This document shows, piece by piece, positions 30,404 to 42,350 of a stretch of DNA of 64,000 nucleotides. The DNA comes from Kosakonia oryziphila (GTDB taxonomy: Bacteria > Pseudomonadota > Gammaproteobacteria > Enterobacterales > Enterobacteriaceae): assembly GCF_900094795.1 (NCBI RefSeq), contig NZ_FMBC01000010.1, positions 45,041 to 109,040 of the forward strand, in the 5' to 3' direction. Under the pieces are notes generated by a model. The model was not told the DNA's origin. It searched no databases and was given only the letters and a program-made list of their open reading frames with translations. The position numbers and the translations under genes are program-made. How positions within the stretch are numbered: position 1 is the first letter of the stretch; each line of letters opens with the position of its first letter.

Positions 30404-31357
30404 ATGGCTTTACGTTCACTGGGTACGACAGGGTTGCAGATCCCCGCTCTGGTTTTTGGCGGCAATGTTTTTGGTTGGACGGTAGATGAAAAGCAGAGTT
30501 TCAGCCTGCTGGACGCGCTTTTCGAACGCGGCTTTACCGCGATTGATACCGCAGATGTCTATTCAGCATGGGCACCGGGCAACAAAGGCGGCGAATCAGA
30601 AACCATTATCGGCAAATGGCTGGCGGCGCATCCGGGCGCGCGTGACAAAGTGACGCTCTTTACCAAAGTGGGTGCCGATCTGCGCGAACCGGGTAAAAAA
30701 GGGCTTTCCGCCCGCTGGATAGCACAGGCGGTTGAGGATTCACTGCGCCGTCTGCAAACTGACTATATCGATCTCTACTTCTCCCACTGGCCGGATAACG
30801 ACACACCGTATGAGGAAACCCTCGGCGCGTATGAGAGGCTACTGAAAGCGGGGAAAATCCGCGCCATCGGCGCGTCGAACCTCAATGCTGAACAACTGGC
30901 GGAAGCGCTAAAAGTGGCAGATGCGAAAGGGCTGCCTCGCTACCAGGTGCTACAACCGGAATACAACCTCTACGATCGTTCCGGTTTTGAAGGCGCGTTG
31001 CAGAACTTAACGGTGCGGGAGAATATCGGCGTAGTGACTTACTACAGCCTCGCTTCCGGTTTCCTCTCCGGGAAATATCGTAGCGAAAAGGATCTCCGCC
31101 AGAGCCAGCGTGGACAGGGCATTGCCAGGTACCTGAACCCACGCGGTTTCGCCATTGTTGATGCGCTGGAAGCGATTGCCGCAAAAAACAACGTAAAACC
31201 GGCAGAAGTCGCGCTCGCCTGGCTGATTAATCAACCGGGCATCACCGCACCGATCGCCAGCGCCACTAACGTCGCCCACGTTGAAGGCTTTGTTACTGCC
31301 GTAGCGTTAAACCTCTCTGCAGATGAATTGTCAACCCTGACCAGGGCAGGTGACTGA
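30404..31357 (+). CDS. Aldo/keto reductase
   Basis: A 317-residue NADPH-dependent oxidoreductase with a TIM-barrel fold. DTADVYS (about 49-55) holds the catalytic Asp and Tyr, TLFTKVG the lysine, and DYIDLYFSHWPD the histidine position. The C-terminal cofactor site is GITAPIASATN. Substrate is unknown. It follows the broken LysR gene on the same strand after 80 bases and a good AGGAGG-like site (GGAGG). Confidence 0.9.
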   Translation: MALRSLGTTGLQIPALVFGGNVFGWTVDEKQSFSLLDALFERGFTAIDTADVYSAWAPGNKGGESETIIGKWLAAHPGARDKVTLFTKVGADLREPGKKGLSARWIAQAVEDSLRRLQTDYIDLYFSHWPDNDTPYEETLGAYERLLKAGKIRAIGASNLNAEQLAEALKVADAKGLPRYQVLQPEYNLYDRSGFEGALQNLTVRENIGVVTYYSLASGFLSGKYRSEKDLRQSQRGQGIARYLNPRGFAIVDALEAIAAKNNVKPAEVALAWLINQPGITAPIASATNVAHVEGFVTAVALNLSADELSTLTRAGD

Positions 31358-31785
31358 TCCTCAGAAGCCCGGCGATGGAAAGCTTGCCGGGCCGTGACCC
31401 TCTTCTCTTAAAACTGATGCGCCTGCGCCCGGCATCACCACCGTACACATGCCTGCCATCGTATTCATCACTCTTCTCGTGTAAGTAACGATATCTTTTC
31501 CACACAGGAAATGGACAACGTAAGCGGTGAATTTATTGACGTTTTGTTGAGGTTAATGAAGCGGTAGATGGCAATTACCGCGCACTGACATCTCCTGTCA
31601 GCGAGGACGTTTATCTTTCTCTTTGTAGAATCAGGGAATTGCACAGAACGCGGAAATTTCATTTTAGTTTTCCTGTTTTCTGCCGTTAATCCCTATGAAC
31701 AAAAACAAGGTCTTACCTGAAACTTCGGGCAGGGTCAGGCTGTATTTTTAACGTCTTGTGAGACTTTATTCCGGAACCCGCAGCA
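31358..31785. other. 428-bp gap without a recognisable gene
   Basis: A GC-rich stem GCCCGGC / GCCGGGC (31367-31392) lies just after the aldo/keto reductase stop and may end its transcript, though it lacks a T-tract. The remainder is AT-richer. I saw no coding frame with homology and no clear regulatory motif. Confidence 0.5.
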
Positions 31786-32655
31786 ATGAAGGAAAGTCAC
31801 GACAGAAAACACGACTCGTTGATTGAGCGGTTGTGCGAAATTTTTGCGGCGCTCTATCAGGGCAAAACCATAGATAAGGCGTGGCTGTGCGATAAATTCA
31901 GCATAACGGAACGCACGGCTTACCGCGACCTCGCGCGGCTGGGACATATCCTCGATCAGGTCTCGCCTGGACGCTATAAACTCAGCGCCCACCTTCTTCC
32001 GACATTACACAGCGGCCATCTGGCGGAATTCGCTGGCTTTACCAGCATGACGCATCTCTTCCCTCGCCAGGACGGACAATTGCTGCGTAACAGCATGAAA
32101 CAGCGCAGCAATATCGCCGACAGCCGGCAAAACCTGTTGCCAGAACCGTTGCTTAACCAGTTAAATCAGGCCATTAGCCAACGTATAGAGGTGGAATATT
32201 GCTACCGCGACAAAGCCCGGCGTGCGCAGCCTTACCGGCTGATTAACCAGTACGGCTTGTGGTATCTGGCGGCCGTGGAAAAAGGGCAGTTGAAAGCTTT
32301 CGAAGTGGCACGTATTGAGCGGCTAACCAGCACCGACCAGCATTTTGAGTTGCACGCCAGGGTGGTTGCCGAGCTGGACAGTCATGTTGGTATTCGCTTT
32401 GGCTCGCGGGTGGAGACGGTACTGAGCGTATCGGCGCATGCCGCAGAATATGTCACCCGCCGGGCGCTGTTCCCCGCGCAACGAATTATTGAACACCACG
32501 ACGACGGTAGCCTGACGCTCTCTACGGCGATCAGCGATCCGCATACGCTGTTTCGCTGGCTGCGCTACTGGTTGCCGGACATCGGCATTCTTTCGCCCGC
32601 CTCGTTGCGTGAGCAATTTGAACAGGATTTATATACCCGTTTTCACGCCGTATAG
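31786..32655 (+). CDS. HTH-WYL domain transcriptional regulator
   Basis: A 289-residue regulator with an N-terminal winged helix of the DeoR/HTH_11 kind (KAWLCDKFSITERTAYRDLARLGHIL, about 39-64), a middle WYL ligand domain (RRAQPYRLINQYGLWYLAAVEKGQLKAFEVARIERL, about 144-180), and a C-terminal WCX-like extension. WYL proteins often sense nucleotides or nucleic acid and are common near defence genes, but none is adjacent here. Target genes are unknown. Downstream on the same strand are a decayed B3/4 gene and a DapA-family gene. Confidence 0.85.
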   Translation: MKESHDRKHDSLIERLCEIFAALYQGKTIDKAWLCDKFSITERTAYRDLARLGHILDQVSPGRYKLSAHLLPTLHSGHLAEFAGFTSMTHLFPRQDGQLLRNSMKQRSNIADSRQNLLPEPLLNQLNQAISQRIEVEYCYRDKARRAQPYRLINQYGLWYLAAVEKGQLKAFEVARIERLTSTDQHFELHARVVAELDSHVGIRFGSRVETVLSVSAHAAEYVTRRALFPAQRIIEHHDDGSLTLSTAISDPHTLFRWLRYWLPDIGILSPASLREQFEQDLYTRFHAV

Positions 32656-32689
32656 CGGTCACGACGCTATTAGGCCGAGTGGATGAGTG

Positions 32690-33020
32690 TGCCACGCAGT
32701 GCGCACGCCCGGTTCAAATCTGCGGGCTGGAAGGATAGCCAGGAGAACTGAAGTATTCGCAGGTAAACATCTACTGGTGCCATATCTTCAGCCCGCCTCT
32801 CCATCCACACATCGATGAAGAGGCGACTGCGCAACGGCATGGTACCGGCCATTAACCCGATGGTGGATCTCTACAACGCCATCAGCCTGCGCTACGCTGT
32901 TCGGATTGGTGGCACTCAGCGCTTATGTCGGCGTACCGCGATTGATGCTGACCGCATTATGTGAGGCAGGCGACGAACTGATCGCCGGATTGCAACGTAT
33001 GATGCCCGGCTGTTGCTGTG
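32690..33020 (+). pseudogene. Ruin of a B3/4 (tRNA-editing-like) domain gene
   Basis: No open frame, but successive frames give pieces of a COG3382-type protein with the B3/4 domain of PheRS beta: SMKRRLRNGMVPAINPMVDL, continuing YNAISLRYAVRIGG, then after a frame change ALSAYVGVPRLMLTALCEAGDE. INP.VDLYNAISL and the following GG are the family hallmark. Upstream text (HARFKSAGWKDS) may be the start of the same gene. At least one frameshift and several stops are present. Confidence 0.6.
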
Positions 33021-33061
33021 TGAAAACAGCGCTGAATTTCTGATTCTGAAGGGGGTAAGGC

Positions 33062-33949
33062 ATGGATTTCACTGGGCTGAGCGCATTTCCGCTGACGCCG
33101 CTGGTTGATGAGCGGCTGGATGAAGCAGCATATGTTCGGCTGATCGAGAAGCTCCGCGTAGCCGGAGTGGATTCGATTGGCGCGTTAGGATCGACGGGTT
33201 GCTATCCCTATTTCAGCCGTAACGAACGCGCAACTGCGCTGCGTCTGGCGACAGAACACTCCGGCGCGGTGCCGGTGATCGCCGGGATTGGCGCACTGCG
33301 TACCCGCGATGTGCTGTGGCTGGCGGAAGATGCGCAAAAAGCAGGCGTTAGCGCGGTGCTGCTGGCGCCGGTTTCCTATCACGCGTTAACCGAAGAGGAA
33401 GTCTTTGGCCTGTTCGCGGCAGTGACACGCGAGTTGTCAGTGCCACTCTGCGTTTACGATAACCCCGCCACGACACACTTCACCTTCAGTGATGCTCTGA
33501 TTACCCGCATCGCCCAGCTACCGAATATCGGTTCGATTAAAATTTTTCCTGTCGGGTCGCAGGAGCGTATTGCGGCGCTGCGGGCGCACATTCCGGCGCA
33601 CATTACGCTCGGTATCAGCGGTGACGCCAGCGCAGTTGACGGTTTGAGCGCTGGTTGCGGGATCTGGTATTCGGTGCTGGGCGGGCTATTCCCGCAAGCG
33701 GCGCTGGCCATTTCCCGCGCGGCGCAAGCCGGTGATATGGTGCAGGCGCGGGCCTATTCCGACTCGTTGCTGCCGCTGTGGGATCTGGTCAAACGCTATG
33801 GTGGCAGCCTGCGCGTGCTCGCAACTGCCGCTGAATTGCTCGGTTTGGTGACGCCGCCGTGTCTACCACCGCCATTACAGACCCTGCAAGGCAATGCACG
33901 ACGTGAAGTAGCTGAAGTCATTGAAAGATTGCGTCTGGCTGCGAGATGA
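33062..33949 (+). CDS. DapA-family (DHDPS/NAL-like) lyase
   Basis: A 295-residue class I aldolase-type enzyme. The Schiff-base lysine is Lys160 in IGSIKIFPVG and the catalytic tyrosine Tyr132 in VYDNPATT. The pyruvate carboxylate loop, GTTGE in DapA, reads GSTGC (43-47) here. This variation argues against true dihydrodipicolinate synthase and for another 2-oxo-acid aldolase or dehydratase. The real substrate is unknown. Start ATG follows GGGGGTAAGG. Confidence 0.85.
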   Translation: MDFTGLSAFPLTPLVDERLDEAAYVRLIEKLRVAGVDSIGALGSTGCYPYFSRNERATALRLATEHSGAVPVIAGIGALRTRDVLWLAEDAQKAGVSAVLLAPVSYHALTEEEVFGLFAAVTRELSVPLCVYDNPATTHFTFSDALITRIAQLPNIGSIKIFPVGSQERIAALRAHIPAHITLGISGDASAVDGLSAGCGIWYSVLGGLFPQAALAISRAAQAGDMVQARAYSDSLLPLWDLVKRYGGSLRVLATAAELLGLVTPPCLPPPLQTLQGNARREVAEVIERLRLAAR

Positions 33950-33981
33950 TTGTCATTCTGGCATTGCAGCTCTTAACGGGG

Positions 33982-35034
33982 TTATGTTCCCAGCCTCTTC
34001 GCCACAAAACGTGAAATCGCCGGTCCGGTGATCAGCACAAGAATAAAGCGCCCGGTCTGCATCGCCATCACAAACGAGATATCAACGTGACTTGAAGTGG
34101 CGATAATCGCCACCGTGTCTGCTCCTCCGGGACTGGTGGCGAGATAAGCGGTGAGCGGATCGATACCGGCGAACTGCACCAGCAAAAATGCAAAGCCGCA
34201 ACATACGACCACCAGTGTCAGCACCGACAGCAATACGCGCGGCAATGCGCGTGCGGCGTACCAGACAATCTCCCGCGTAAAGCGCAACCCAATGCTCCAG
34301 CCAATCACCGCGTAGGAGAGCGCCAGCAGCCACGGCGGCAATTCCAGCAACAACACCCCGGTATCTTCGATAATTGTTCCCAGTATTAACGTTATCAGCA
34401 TCGGACCAGAGGGAAGTTTTACCCGTCGGGCGATCAGATAACCTGTAGCAATGACCAGCAACGTACCGGCAAATGGCAGCCAGCGCACCGGGCCAAACAA
34501 GGTAAATGTCGCAACAGCGTGATCCGGGCTGGCAGCACCCATCCACATGCGGGTCACCAGCACTGCGACCAGCGCCACAATCATCACCCGCAGATACTGC
34601 ATAAATGCCACCAGGCGGACATCGGCACCGAAACTCTCGGCCATAATGGTCATGGCTGCTGCCGCACCCGGCGATGAACCCCAAATCGCCGTAGAGCCAG
34701 GAAAAACCTGTAGCTTCGCCATAATCCAGCCGAGAACGGCACTAGCGAAAATCACCGAAACAATGCAACTGATAAACAGCGGCCAGTCGGCAGTAATGCG
34801 GCCGAACACCGAAGGGGGAATGGCGTGGGCGATCATGGCGCCGACCACCGCCTGCGCAACACCGAAACTGGTTTTGCTTACTACCACAGGCCGGTTAAGG
34901 ATGGCGAGAACAATCCCGGCAAACATCGGCCCCAGCAGGAGCGCTGCGGGCAGATGGACCAGTTCCATTATGGCAACAAGAAGCAGTGAAAGGAGGAGAA
35001 GCGGCAGCCAGTTACGTAGTTTAGGTATCGCCAT
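33982..35034 (-). CDS. AbrB-family (COG3180) membrane protein
   Basis: A 350-residue polytopic membrane protein with two similar halves, like E. coli AbrB. Signatures are VHLPAALLLGPMFAGIV, WGSSPGAAAAMTIMAESFGADVRLVAFMQYLRV in the first half and YLATSPGGADTVAIIATSSHVDISFVMAMQTGRF in the second. I chose ATG at 35034 because GGAG is eight bases ahead; a GTG three codons upstream is too close. The family is sometimes labelled ammonia monooxygenase regulator; transport function is only inferred. Confidence 0.88.
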   Translation of the reverse strand: MAIPKLRNWLPLLLLSLLLVAIMELVHLPAALLLGPMFAGIVLAILNRPVVVSKTSFGVAQAVVGAMIAHAIPPSVFGRITADWPLFISCIVSVIFASAVLGWIMAKLQVFPGSTAIWGSSPGAAAAMTIMAESFGADVRLVAFMQYLRVMIVALVAVLVTRMWMGAASPDHAVATFTLFGPVRWLPFAGTLLVIATGYLIARRVKLPSGPMLITLILGTIIEDTGVLLLELPPWLLALSYAVIGWSIGLRFTREIVWYAARALPRVLLSVLTLVVVCCGFAFLLVQFAGIDPLTAYLATSPGGADTVAIIATSSHVDISFVMAMQTGRFILVLITGPAISRFVAKRLGT

Positions 35035-35763
35035 CAGCAGCACTCCGGATGAGTGACAGCGATAACTGTGGGATCAGCAAAGGACATAACACTCCCCGAA
35101 CAACAACAGTTTGAAAAGCAAGGTATGCCTTGCGAATGTAAGCGTTCTCTCCGGGCGGTGCAATCTTTCATCTATCACTGTGCAGCGCTGGTCGCTTTTT
35201 TATATAAATTAGTATTACAGATGAAAGTTAAGGGGCCTGGCTACAGCCTCGCTTGTCAACGCTTGATAAAATACAATTTGCGAATTTATTTCTTAATCAT
35301 AAGGTTGCCATATGAAAAATCCTAAAACATGCCTGGTATTCTTGCTATTAAGAAAAATATAACTAGTTTTACTAAGTAACTATTCAACAGACGGCTACAA
35401 TGAGAACCCCCTTCACCTTTTTTAATAAGTAATATATGTCAATTACCGGAGTGCACAGAAAAATCCGAATAAATAGATTGGTTCTTATAATTCATTGACT
35501 TGATATATTTCAGCTCTTTTTTATTCTATCTTACCGATTAGCTTGCGAAGTTTTAAACAGAAATATAATGTATTGAGAACAACACATAGTACAGGCGGGA
35601 TGGTTGATTAGAATGCCTAAAAATATTATTTTAAAAAAAACGGGCTTAATTCCTTTGTTTTTCAATACAAAGTAATAAACTCACAGAAAAAAATAACATT
35701 ACTCGAAAAAAACGTATCAGTCATGTAAACAAGGCGAAAAAATAATCTTATCAGGGGCTGAAT
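35035..35763. other. AT-rich 729-bp gap without a gene
   Basis: From about 35200 the base composition falls far below that of the neighbours, with many A and T runs. No frame looks coding. It probably contains the promoter region of the LuxR-type gene that follows. Such AT-rich DNA is usually bound by H-NS. Confidence 0.6.
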
Positions 35764-36389
35764 ATGTATATCATTTCACAGGACAGTTACTTTGTGATGG
35801 GCATGGATTTACTGCTCAAAGCGATTAATCCTTGCGCAACGCATACGTTGATTGCGTACGATCGTGGGGATGAAAAAATATTATTTTTTAGTGTTGATAA
35901 ACTCATCTTAACCCTGAATGATGAAAAAAATTTTTCTTCATTTATATGTTCACGATTCCTAAAAGTGGATAAAACTTCCTCTTTGTCCTTTCTAAAACAG
36001 GAGCTTAAAAACAACATTAAGCTATTGAAAGAAAAAAATTTGATATCACCCATGAAATTCACCTGAATAAAACAGAACATAAGATTTTACTCAGACTGCT
36101 GGATTACCAGACGGGGGATAAAATTGCGCAAGCGCTCAGTTTGGATCGGAAAATAGTCAGTAATTACAGAAATGCTATCCTGCGGAAACTCGGGTTAAAC
36201 AGCATCGCGGAACTGAGCCAGATCTACAATAACTGGAATGACTGTTTTTGCTGTATTGCCGGTAAAGTTGTACCAGAGGCAACCTTTCAGGAGCGTAAAG
36301 ACAGCAACGAGTTGAAAATGGTCAGATCCACGACACACTACACTCTCCCTGTTCCCCCTGGCCAATGTTTGTTAACACATACGAAATAA
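35764..36389 (+). pseudogene. LuxR-type regulator, frameshifted at an A-run
   Basis: Frame one (35764-36066) encodes an N-terminal receiver-like or unique domain starting MYIISQDSYFVMGMDLLLKA. The C-terminal LuxR/GerE helix-turn-helix continues in the -1 frame: LNKTEHKILLRLLDYQTGDK then IAQALSLDRKIVSNYRNAILRKLGLNS, to a stop at 36389. The two halves join if one base is added in, or ribosomes slip back on, the seven-A run at 36032-36038 (codons GAA AAA AAT). Composition is AT-rich, suggesting acquired DNA. It could be inactive, made by transcriptional slippage, or a read error. Confidence 0.75.
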
Positions 36390-36482
36390 GCAAATGGTTC
36401 AGGTCACCTGGTGCAACGTAGCCACAATGTACCAGGAGATTCTGTTGGCACATTTCGTAATGTGCTCACGCCAGCAAGGTGA

Positions 36483-36764
36483 TCAGAAATCATAGGCATT
36501 GATAACCTTCATTAATTTCTCATCATTTTTGTACTTTTCCCGTAACGTTTTGAGCTGAGCCGCAGCCTTGCCGCAGGTAGCTTCAAGGTTGGCATCCAGC
36601 TCTTTTTGCCGTTGCTCATCGAGATCGCTGTCCTGTTCGCTGGCAAAATGTTCGCACTGCTCGGCAAGCGTGCGGAAATCACTGACATCTTTCGGTAACG
36701 GCGTTGAGGCAAAAGCTGTGTTGAAGTAAAAAATGGTGGAAAGGATAAAAAGTGAGCGTTTCAT
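36483..36764 (-). CDS. Small secreted protein of unknown function
   Basis: A 93-residue protein with a signal peptide (MKRSLFILSTIFYFNTAFA, cleaved before STPLP). The mature part, about 74 residues, is highly charged and helical, with two cysteines (in EQCEHF and EATCGKA) that could pair in the periplasm. I do not recognise the family. It lies at the edge of the AT-rich patch, alone, and is oriented towards the LuxR-type gene. Confidence 0.65.
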   Translation of the reverse strand: MKRSLFILSTIFYFNTAFASTPLPKDVSDFRTLAEQCEHFASEQDSDLDEQRQKELDANLEATCGKAAAQLKTLREKYKNDEKLMKVINAYDF

Positions 36765-37148
36765 CGATTGTTGTCTGTCGGTTTTTGGAGCGCCTATGTT
36801 ACTCCTGAACGCCCTGCGTGATAAATCACTGTCGTAACCGGCATTGGTTATTTTTCGCCCGATTAATATTGAGAAGCTTACATTGCATGCCTCCGTTCTG
36901 CCTTTAGTGAAGCATAATCAATATGTGAACATCAGAACTGAATATTTAAAAATACCGCGTTCGTAATCTGACGGACAGCCTTTTCCTTAAATTCAGAGGT
37001 AACCGCTCCTTCTGTGCTCAAACTACAGGGCAGGATTGTCTACCAGAGCGGTCAGTCCAGGAATCCCGCAGCAGTGGCAGGAAAAAATGTGGCAGTAAGG
37101 GGACATAGATACTGTGGAGAGAAAGTTACTGGTGAAATAACCATGCAA
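36765..37148. other. Gap before the phoU terminator, no gene seen
   Basis: About 380 bases with several short frames but none with recognisable homology. In E. coli the bgl operon lies downstream of phoU; no trace of it was recognised here. Confidence 0.5.
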
Positions 37149-37176
37149 CAAAAACCCCCTCACAGCGAGGGGGTTT
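37149..37176 (-). terminator. Terminator of the pstSCAB-phoU operon
   Basis: A perfect 10-bp stem AAACCCCCTC / GAGGGGGTTT with a five-base loop, followed on the minus strand by TTGTTG. It lies just past the phoU stop. Confidence 0.85.
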
Positions 37177-37184
37177 GTGCCATA

Positions 37185-37910
37185 TCACTCTTTGACATCT
37201 TTTTCGGCGAGCAGTTTATCCAGTTCATCGCCGCCAACATGGCGGAAATCTTGTCCCTTCACGAAGTAGAAGATGTATTCGCAGATATTCTGGCAACGGT
37301 CACCGATACGTTCGATAGAACGGGCGCAGAACAGTGCGGTCAGGACGCTCGGAATGGTGCGGGGATCTTCCATCATGTAAGTCATTAGCTGACGTACGAT
37401 GCCTTCGTATTCCTGATCCACTTTTTTATCTTCGCGATAGATCCGCACTGCTTCGTCCAGATCCATACGAGCGAAGGCGTCCAGCACATCATGCAGCATC
37501 TGCACGGTGTGACGGCCCAACGATTCCAGGCTCACCAGCAGCGGCTGATGCTGTTGAGAAAACTTCTCCAGTGCGGTACGGCAGATCTTGTCTGCCACAT
37601 CGCCAATACGTTCCAGCTCGGCAATTGTTTTGATGATCGCCATCACCAGACGCAAATCGCTCGCCGTTGGCTGGCGTTTTGCAATGATGCGCACGCAGGC
37701 CTCATCGATGGCGACTTCCATCATATTGACCTGTTTGTCGCCTTCAACAACGCGCGTGGCCAGCTCGCTGTCCTGATTGTGCATGGCGGTGATCGCATCA
37801 GAAAGCTGCTGTTCCACCATCCCACCCATGGTCATTACCTGAGTGCGGATACTTTCCAGCTCAGCGTTGAACTGCGCGGAAATATGTTTGTTAAGGTTGA
37901 GATTGTCCAT
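37185..37910 (-). CDS. phoU: Phosphate signalling protein PhoU
   Basis: A 241-residue protein of two three-helix bundles, the same length as E. coli PhoU and near-identical to it. Metal-binding E-x-x-x-D motifs recur in each half ([13 protein letters not shown] and [13 protein letters not shown]). It links the Pst transporter to the PhoR kinase, holding the Pho regulon off when phosphate is plentiful. I start at MDNLNLNK as in E. coli; ten more open codons lie upstream. Last gene of the pst operon. Confidence 0.97.
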   Translation of the reverse strand: MDNLNLNKHISAQFNAELESIRTQVMTMGGMVEQQLSDAITAMHNQDSELATRVVEGDKQVNMMEVAIDEACVRIIAKRQPTASDLRLVMAIIKTIAELERIGDVADKICRTALEKFSQQHQPLLVSLESLGRHTVQMLHDVLDAFARMDLDEAVRIYREDKKVDQEYEGIVRQLMTYMMEDPRTIPSVLTALFCARSIERIGDRCQNICEYIFYFVKGQDFRHVGGDELDKLLAEKDVKE

Positions 37911-37979
37911 GGTGCACTCCAAATGCCCGACAGATTTCACGTGGTAACAAGGTCGCTTATACCCTCAGGGTGCAGCAAA

Positions 37980-38753
<774 letters not shown>

Positions 38754-38799
38754 TTATCTTTTTCCTCAACTCGACGCCGCTTTCGCCGCGTCGCAAAAA

Positions 38800-40652
<1,853 letters not shown>

Positions 40653-40725
40653 TTACTCTTCAGTTTAACGTCTTACGAATTTGCCCGGTGATGCTTACGC
40701 GGCCAGGCCTACAGAGGATCTGTAA

Positions 40726-40751
40726 GGCGGATGGTGTAAGCGCCATCCGCC
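40726..40751. repeat. REP-like hairpin between pstC and pstS
   Basis: A perfect 9-bp stem GGCGGATGG / CCATCCGCC with an eight-base loop. It directly precedes the ERIC element. Possibly a REP remnant that stabilises the upstream pstS message. Confidence 0.6.
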
Positions 40752-40757
40752 ATGTTC

Positions 40758-40953
40758 TATACCCTAAATAATTCGAGTTGCAGGAAGGCGGTGACGCAGC
40801 GACAAATTCGTCGGGAACGAATTTGCCCAACCGCAGGTTGGCCTCCGGTGAGAGACAGGATGTCTCTCAGTAATCCCCAGGAGCTTACTCCAGTACGAGA
40901 CTGGGGTGAGCGAGGAAAGCCAACGCACATGCAACTTAAAGTATGACGGATAT
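40758..40953. repeat. ERIC/IRU element with a ~70-bp internal insert
   Basis: The ends are imperfect inverted repeats, TATACCC...TTCGAGTTGCA and TGCAACTTAAAG...GATATA. The core AATCCCCAGGAGCTTAC and GACTGGGGTGAGCG is the well-known ERIC primer region. Ordinary ERICs are about 127 bp; this one is about 196 bp because roughly 70 bases (about 40801-40870, containing its own small stems) separate the left arm from the core. It is non-coding and transcribed as part of the pst operon. Confidence 0.88.
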
Positions 40954-40965
40954 AAAAAACAGTTG

Positions 40966-42006
40966 TTAGTACAATGCCTTACCGCTGCTGTCTTTCACAT
41001 TGGTTTTCCATGCAGCACGAACTTGTTCAACTACGCTATCCGGCAGGGTTGCATAATCAAGGTCGTTAGCCTGTTTGCCGCCTTTTTTGTATGCCCAGTC
41101 AAAGAATTTCAGGACTTCAGCACCTTGTTCCGGCTTAGTCTGCTCTTTGTGAACCAGGATAAAGGTGGTTGAGGTGATCGGCCATACATCAGCACCTTTC
41201 TGGTTGGTCAGGTCCTGCGCGAAAGATTTGCTCCAGTCGATATTTTTAGCCGCATTGGAGAAGCTCTGCTCAGTCGGGCTTACAGCCTTACCATCCGCAG
41301 ACAGCAGTTTGGTGTAGGTCAGGTTGTTCTGCTTAGCGTAAGCATATTCAACATAACCGATTGAACCCGGCAGACGCTGAACGAATGCCGCGATTCCGTC
41401 GTTACCTTTACCGCCCAGACCGGTCGGCCAGTTAACCGTAGAGCCGGAACCCACTTTGGATTTCCACTCTTCGTTCACTTTAGCCAGGTAGCTGGTGAAG
41501 ACAAATGACGTACCGGAGCCGTCTGCACGACGAACCACAGCGATGTTCTGCGAAGGCAGTTTCAGGCCTGGGTTGAGTTTAGCGATCGCTGCATCATCCC
41601 ATTTTTTGATATTACCCAGGTAGATATCACCCAGGGTTTTACCGTCAAGCACCAGTTCACCGGATTTTATGCCCGGGATGTTGATAGCCAGCACGATACC
41701 GCCGATTACGGTCGGGAACTGGAACAGGCCTTCCTGAGCCAGTTTATCGTCAGCCAGAGGGGCATCGGATGCACCGAAATCCACAGTTTTAGCAGTAATT
41801 TGTTTTACGCCACCAGAAGAACCAATACCCTGGTAGTTGATCTTGTTACCCGTTTCTTTCTGGTAAGTATCAGCCCACTTGGCATATACCGGTGCCGGGA
41901 AAGTTGCGCCCGCACCAGTCAGGCTGGCTGCTGCGTTAACAGCAAAAGCACTCAGAGAAAAGGTCGCAGCGACAACAGTTGCGACAGTGGTACGCATAAC
42001 GTTCAT
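40966..42006 (-). CDS. pstS: Phosphate-binding protein PstS
   Basis: A 346-residue periplasmic binding protein with a signal peptide cleaved near [11 protein letters not shown]. Phosphate-binding segments are conserved with E. coli: [22 protein letters not shown] and [12 protein letters not shown] start at [12 protein letters not shown] as in E. coli; the frame is open 17 codons upstream. It captures phosphate for PstCAB and is strongly induced under phosphate starvation. Confidence 0.97.
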   Translation of the reverse strand: MNVMRTTVATVVAATFSLSAFAVNAAASLTGAGATFPAPVYAKWADTYQKETGNKINYQGIGSSGGVKQITAKTVDFGASDAPLADDKLAQEGLFQFPTVIGGIVLAINIPGIKSGELVLDGKTLGDIYLGNIKKWDDAAIAKLNPGLKLPSQNIAVVRRADGSGTSFVFTSYLAKVNEEWKSKVGSGSTVNWPTGLGGKGNDGIAAFVQRLPGSIGYVEYAYAKQNNLTYTKLLSADGKAVSPTEQSFSNAAKNIDWSKSFAQDLTNQKGADVWPITSTTFILVHKEQTKPEQGAEVLKFFDWAYKKGGKQANDLDYATLPDSVVEQVRAAWKTNVKDSSGKALY

Positions 42007-42059
42007 AATGTCTCCTGCAAGGATCGTAAATTGTTGTTTAGTGGCTACGACGAGCAAAA

Positions 42060-42115
42060 TAGGACACTTTGATGACAGTTATATGTGATAATTGTTACTG
42101 TTTGATGACAGCAGG
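42060..42115 (-). promoter_or_regulatory. Pho boxes of the pstS promoter
   Basis: On the minus strand two CTGTCAT repeats occur, at 42105-42111 and 42072-42078, in the same arrangement as the E. coli pstS promoter (CTGTCAT ... ACATATAACTGTCA). A -10-like TATTTT follows. PhoB~P should bind here and activate the operon. Confidence 0.85.
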
Positions 42116-42253
42116 AAAATATCGTTACCGCATGATATAAAACAACTAAAAATCAAAGCATTAATAAAAAACATAACAGTAAGATTTCAGCTATATTTTA
42201 TTTTTGTGACAATGAAAAAGTAGTTGAAGCTAGCAGAATTCATCAAATAAAGT

Positions 42254-42287
42254 AAAAAAAAAGAGATTGCCCGCAGGCAACCTCTTT
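42254..42287 (-). terminator. glmS terminator
   Basis: Minus-strand stem AAAGAGGTTGCC / GGCAATCTCTTT with one wobble pair, followed by a T-run. It ends the glmUS transcript. Confidence 0.85.
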
Positions 42288-42350
42288 CGCATTTTATGTC
42301 AGTAAATGTTTACTCTACCGTTACTGATTTCGCCAGGTTACGCGGCTGGT
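42270..42350 (-). other. attTn7 region, unoccupied
   Basis: The 3' end of glmS and about 25 bases beyond its stop form the Tn7 target in Enterobacteriaceae, with TnsD reading the conserved last codons. The expected insertion point (about 42285) lies in the glmS terminator. No Tn7 ends are seen, so the site is empty. Confidence 0.7.

Noticed and set aside
31786..32655. WYL regulator as marker of an anti-phage defence island (BrxR/CapW-like)
   Set aside because: No nuclease, methylase, CBASS, BREX or toxin gene is adjacent; the neighbours are metabolic or decayed.
33062..33949. True dapA (lysine biosynthesis)
   Set aside because: The GTTGE loop is altered to GSTGC and the context is not that of dapA, so only the family is assigned.
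42270..42350. Tn7 insertion downstream of glmS
   Set aside because: No Tn7 ends or tns genes are seen; the pst operon follows as in E. coli.
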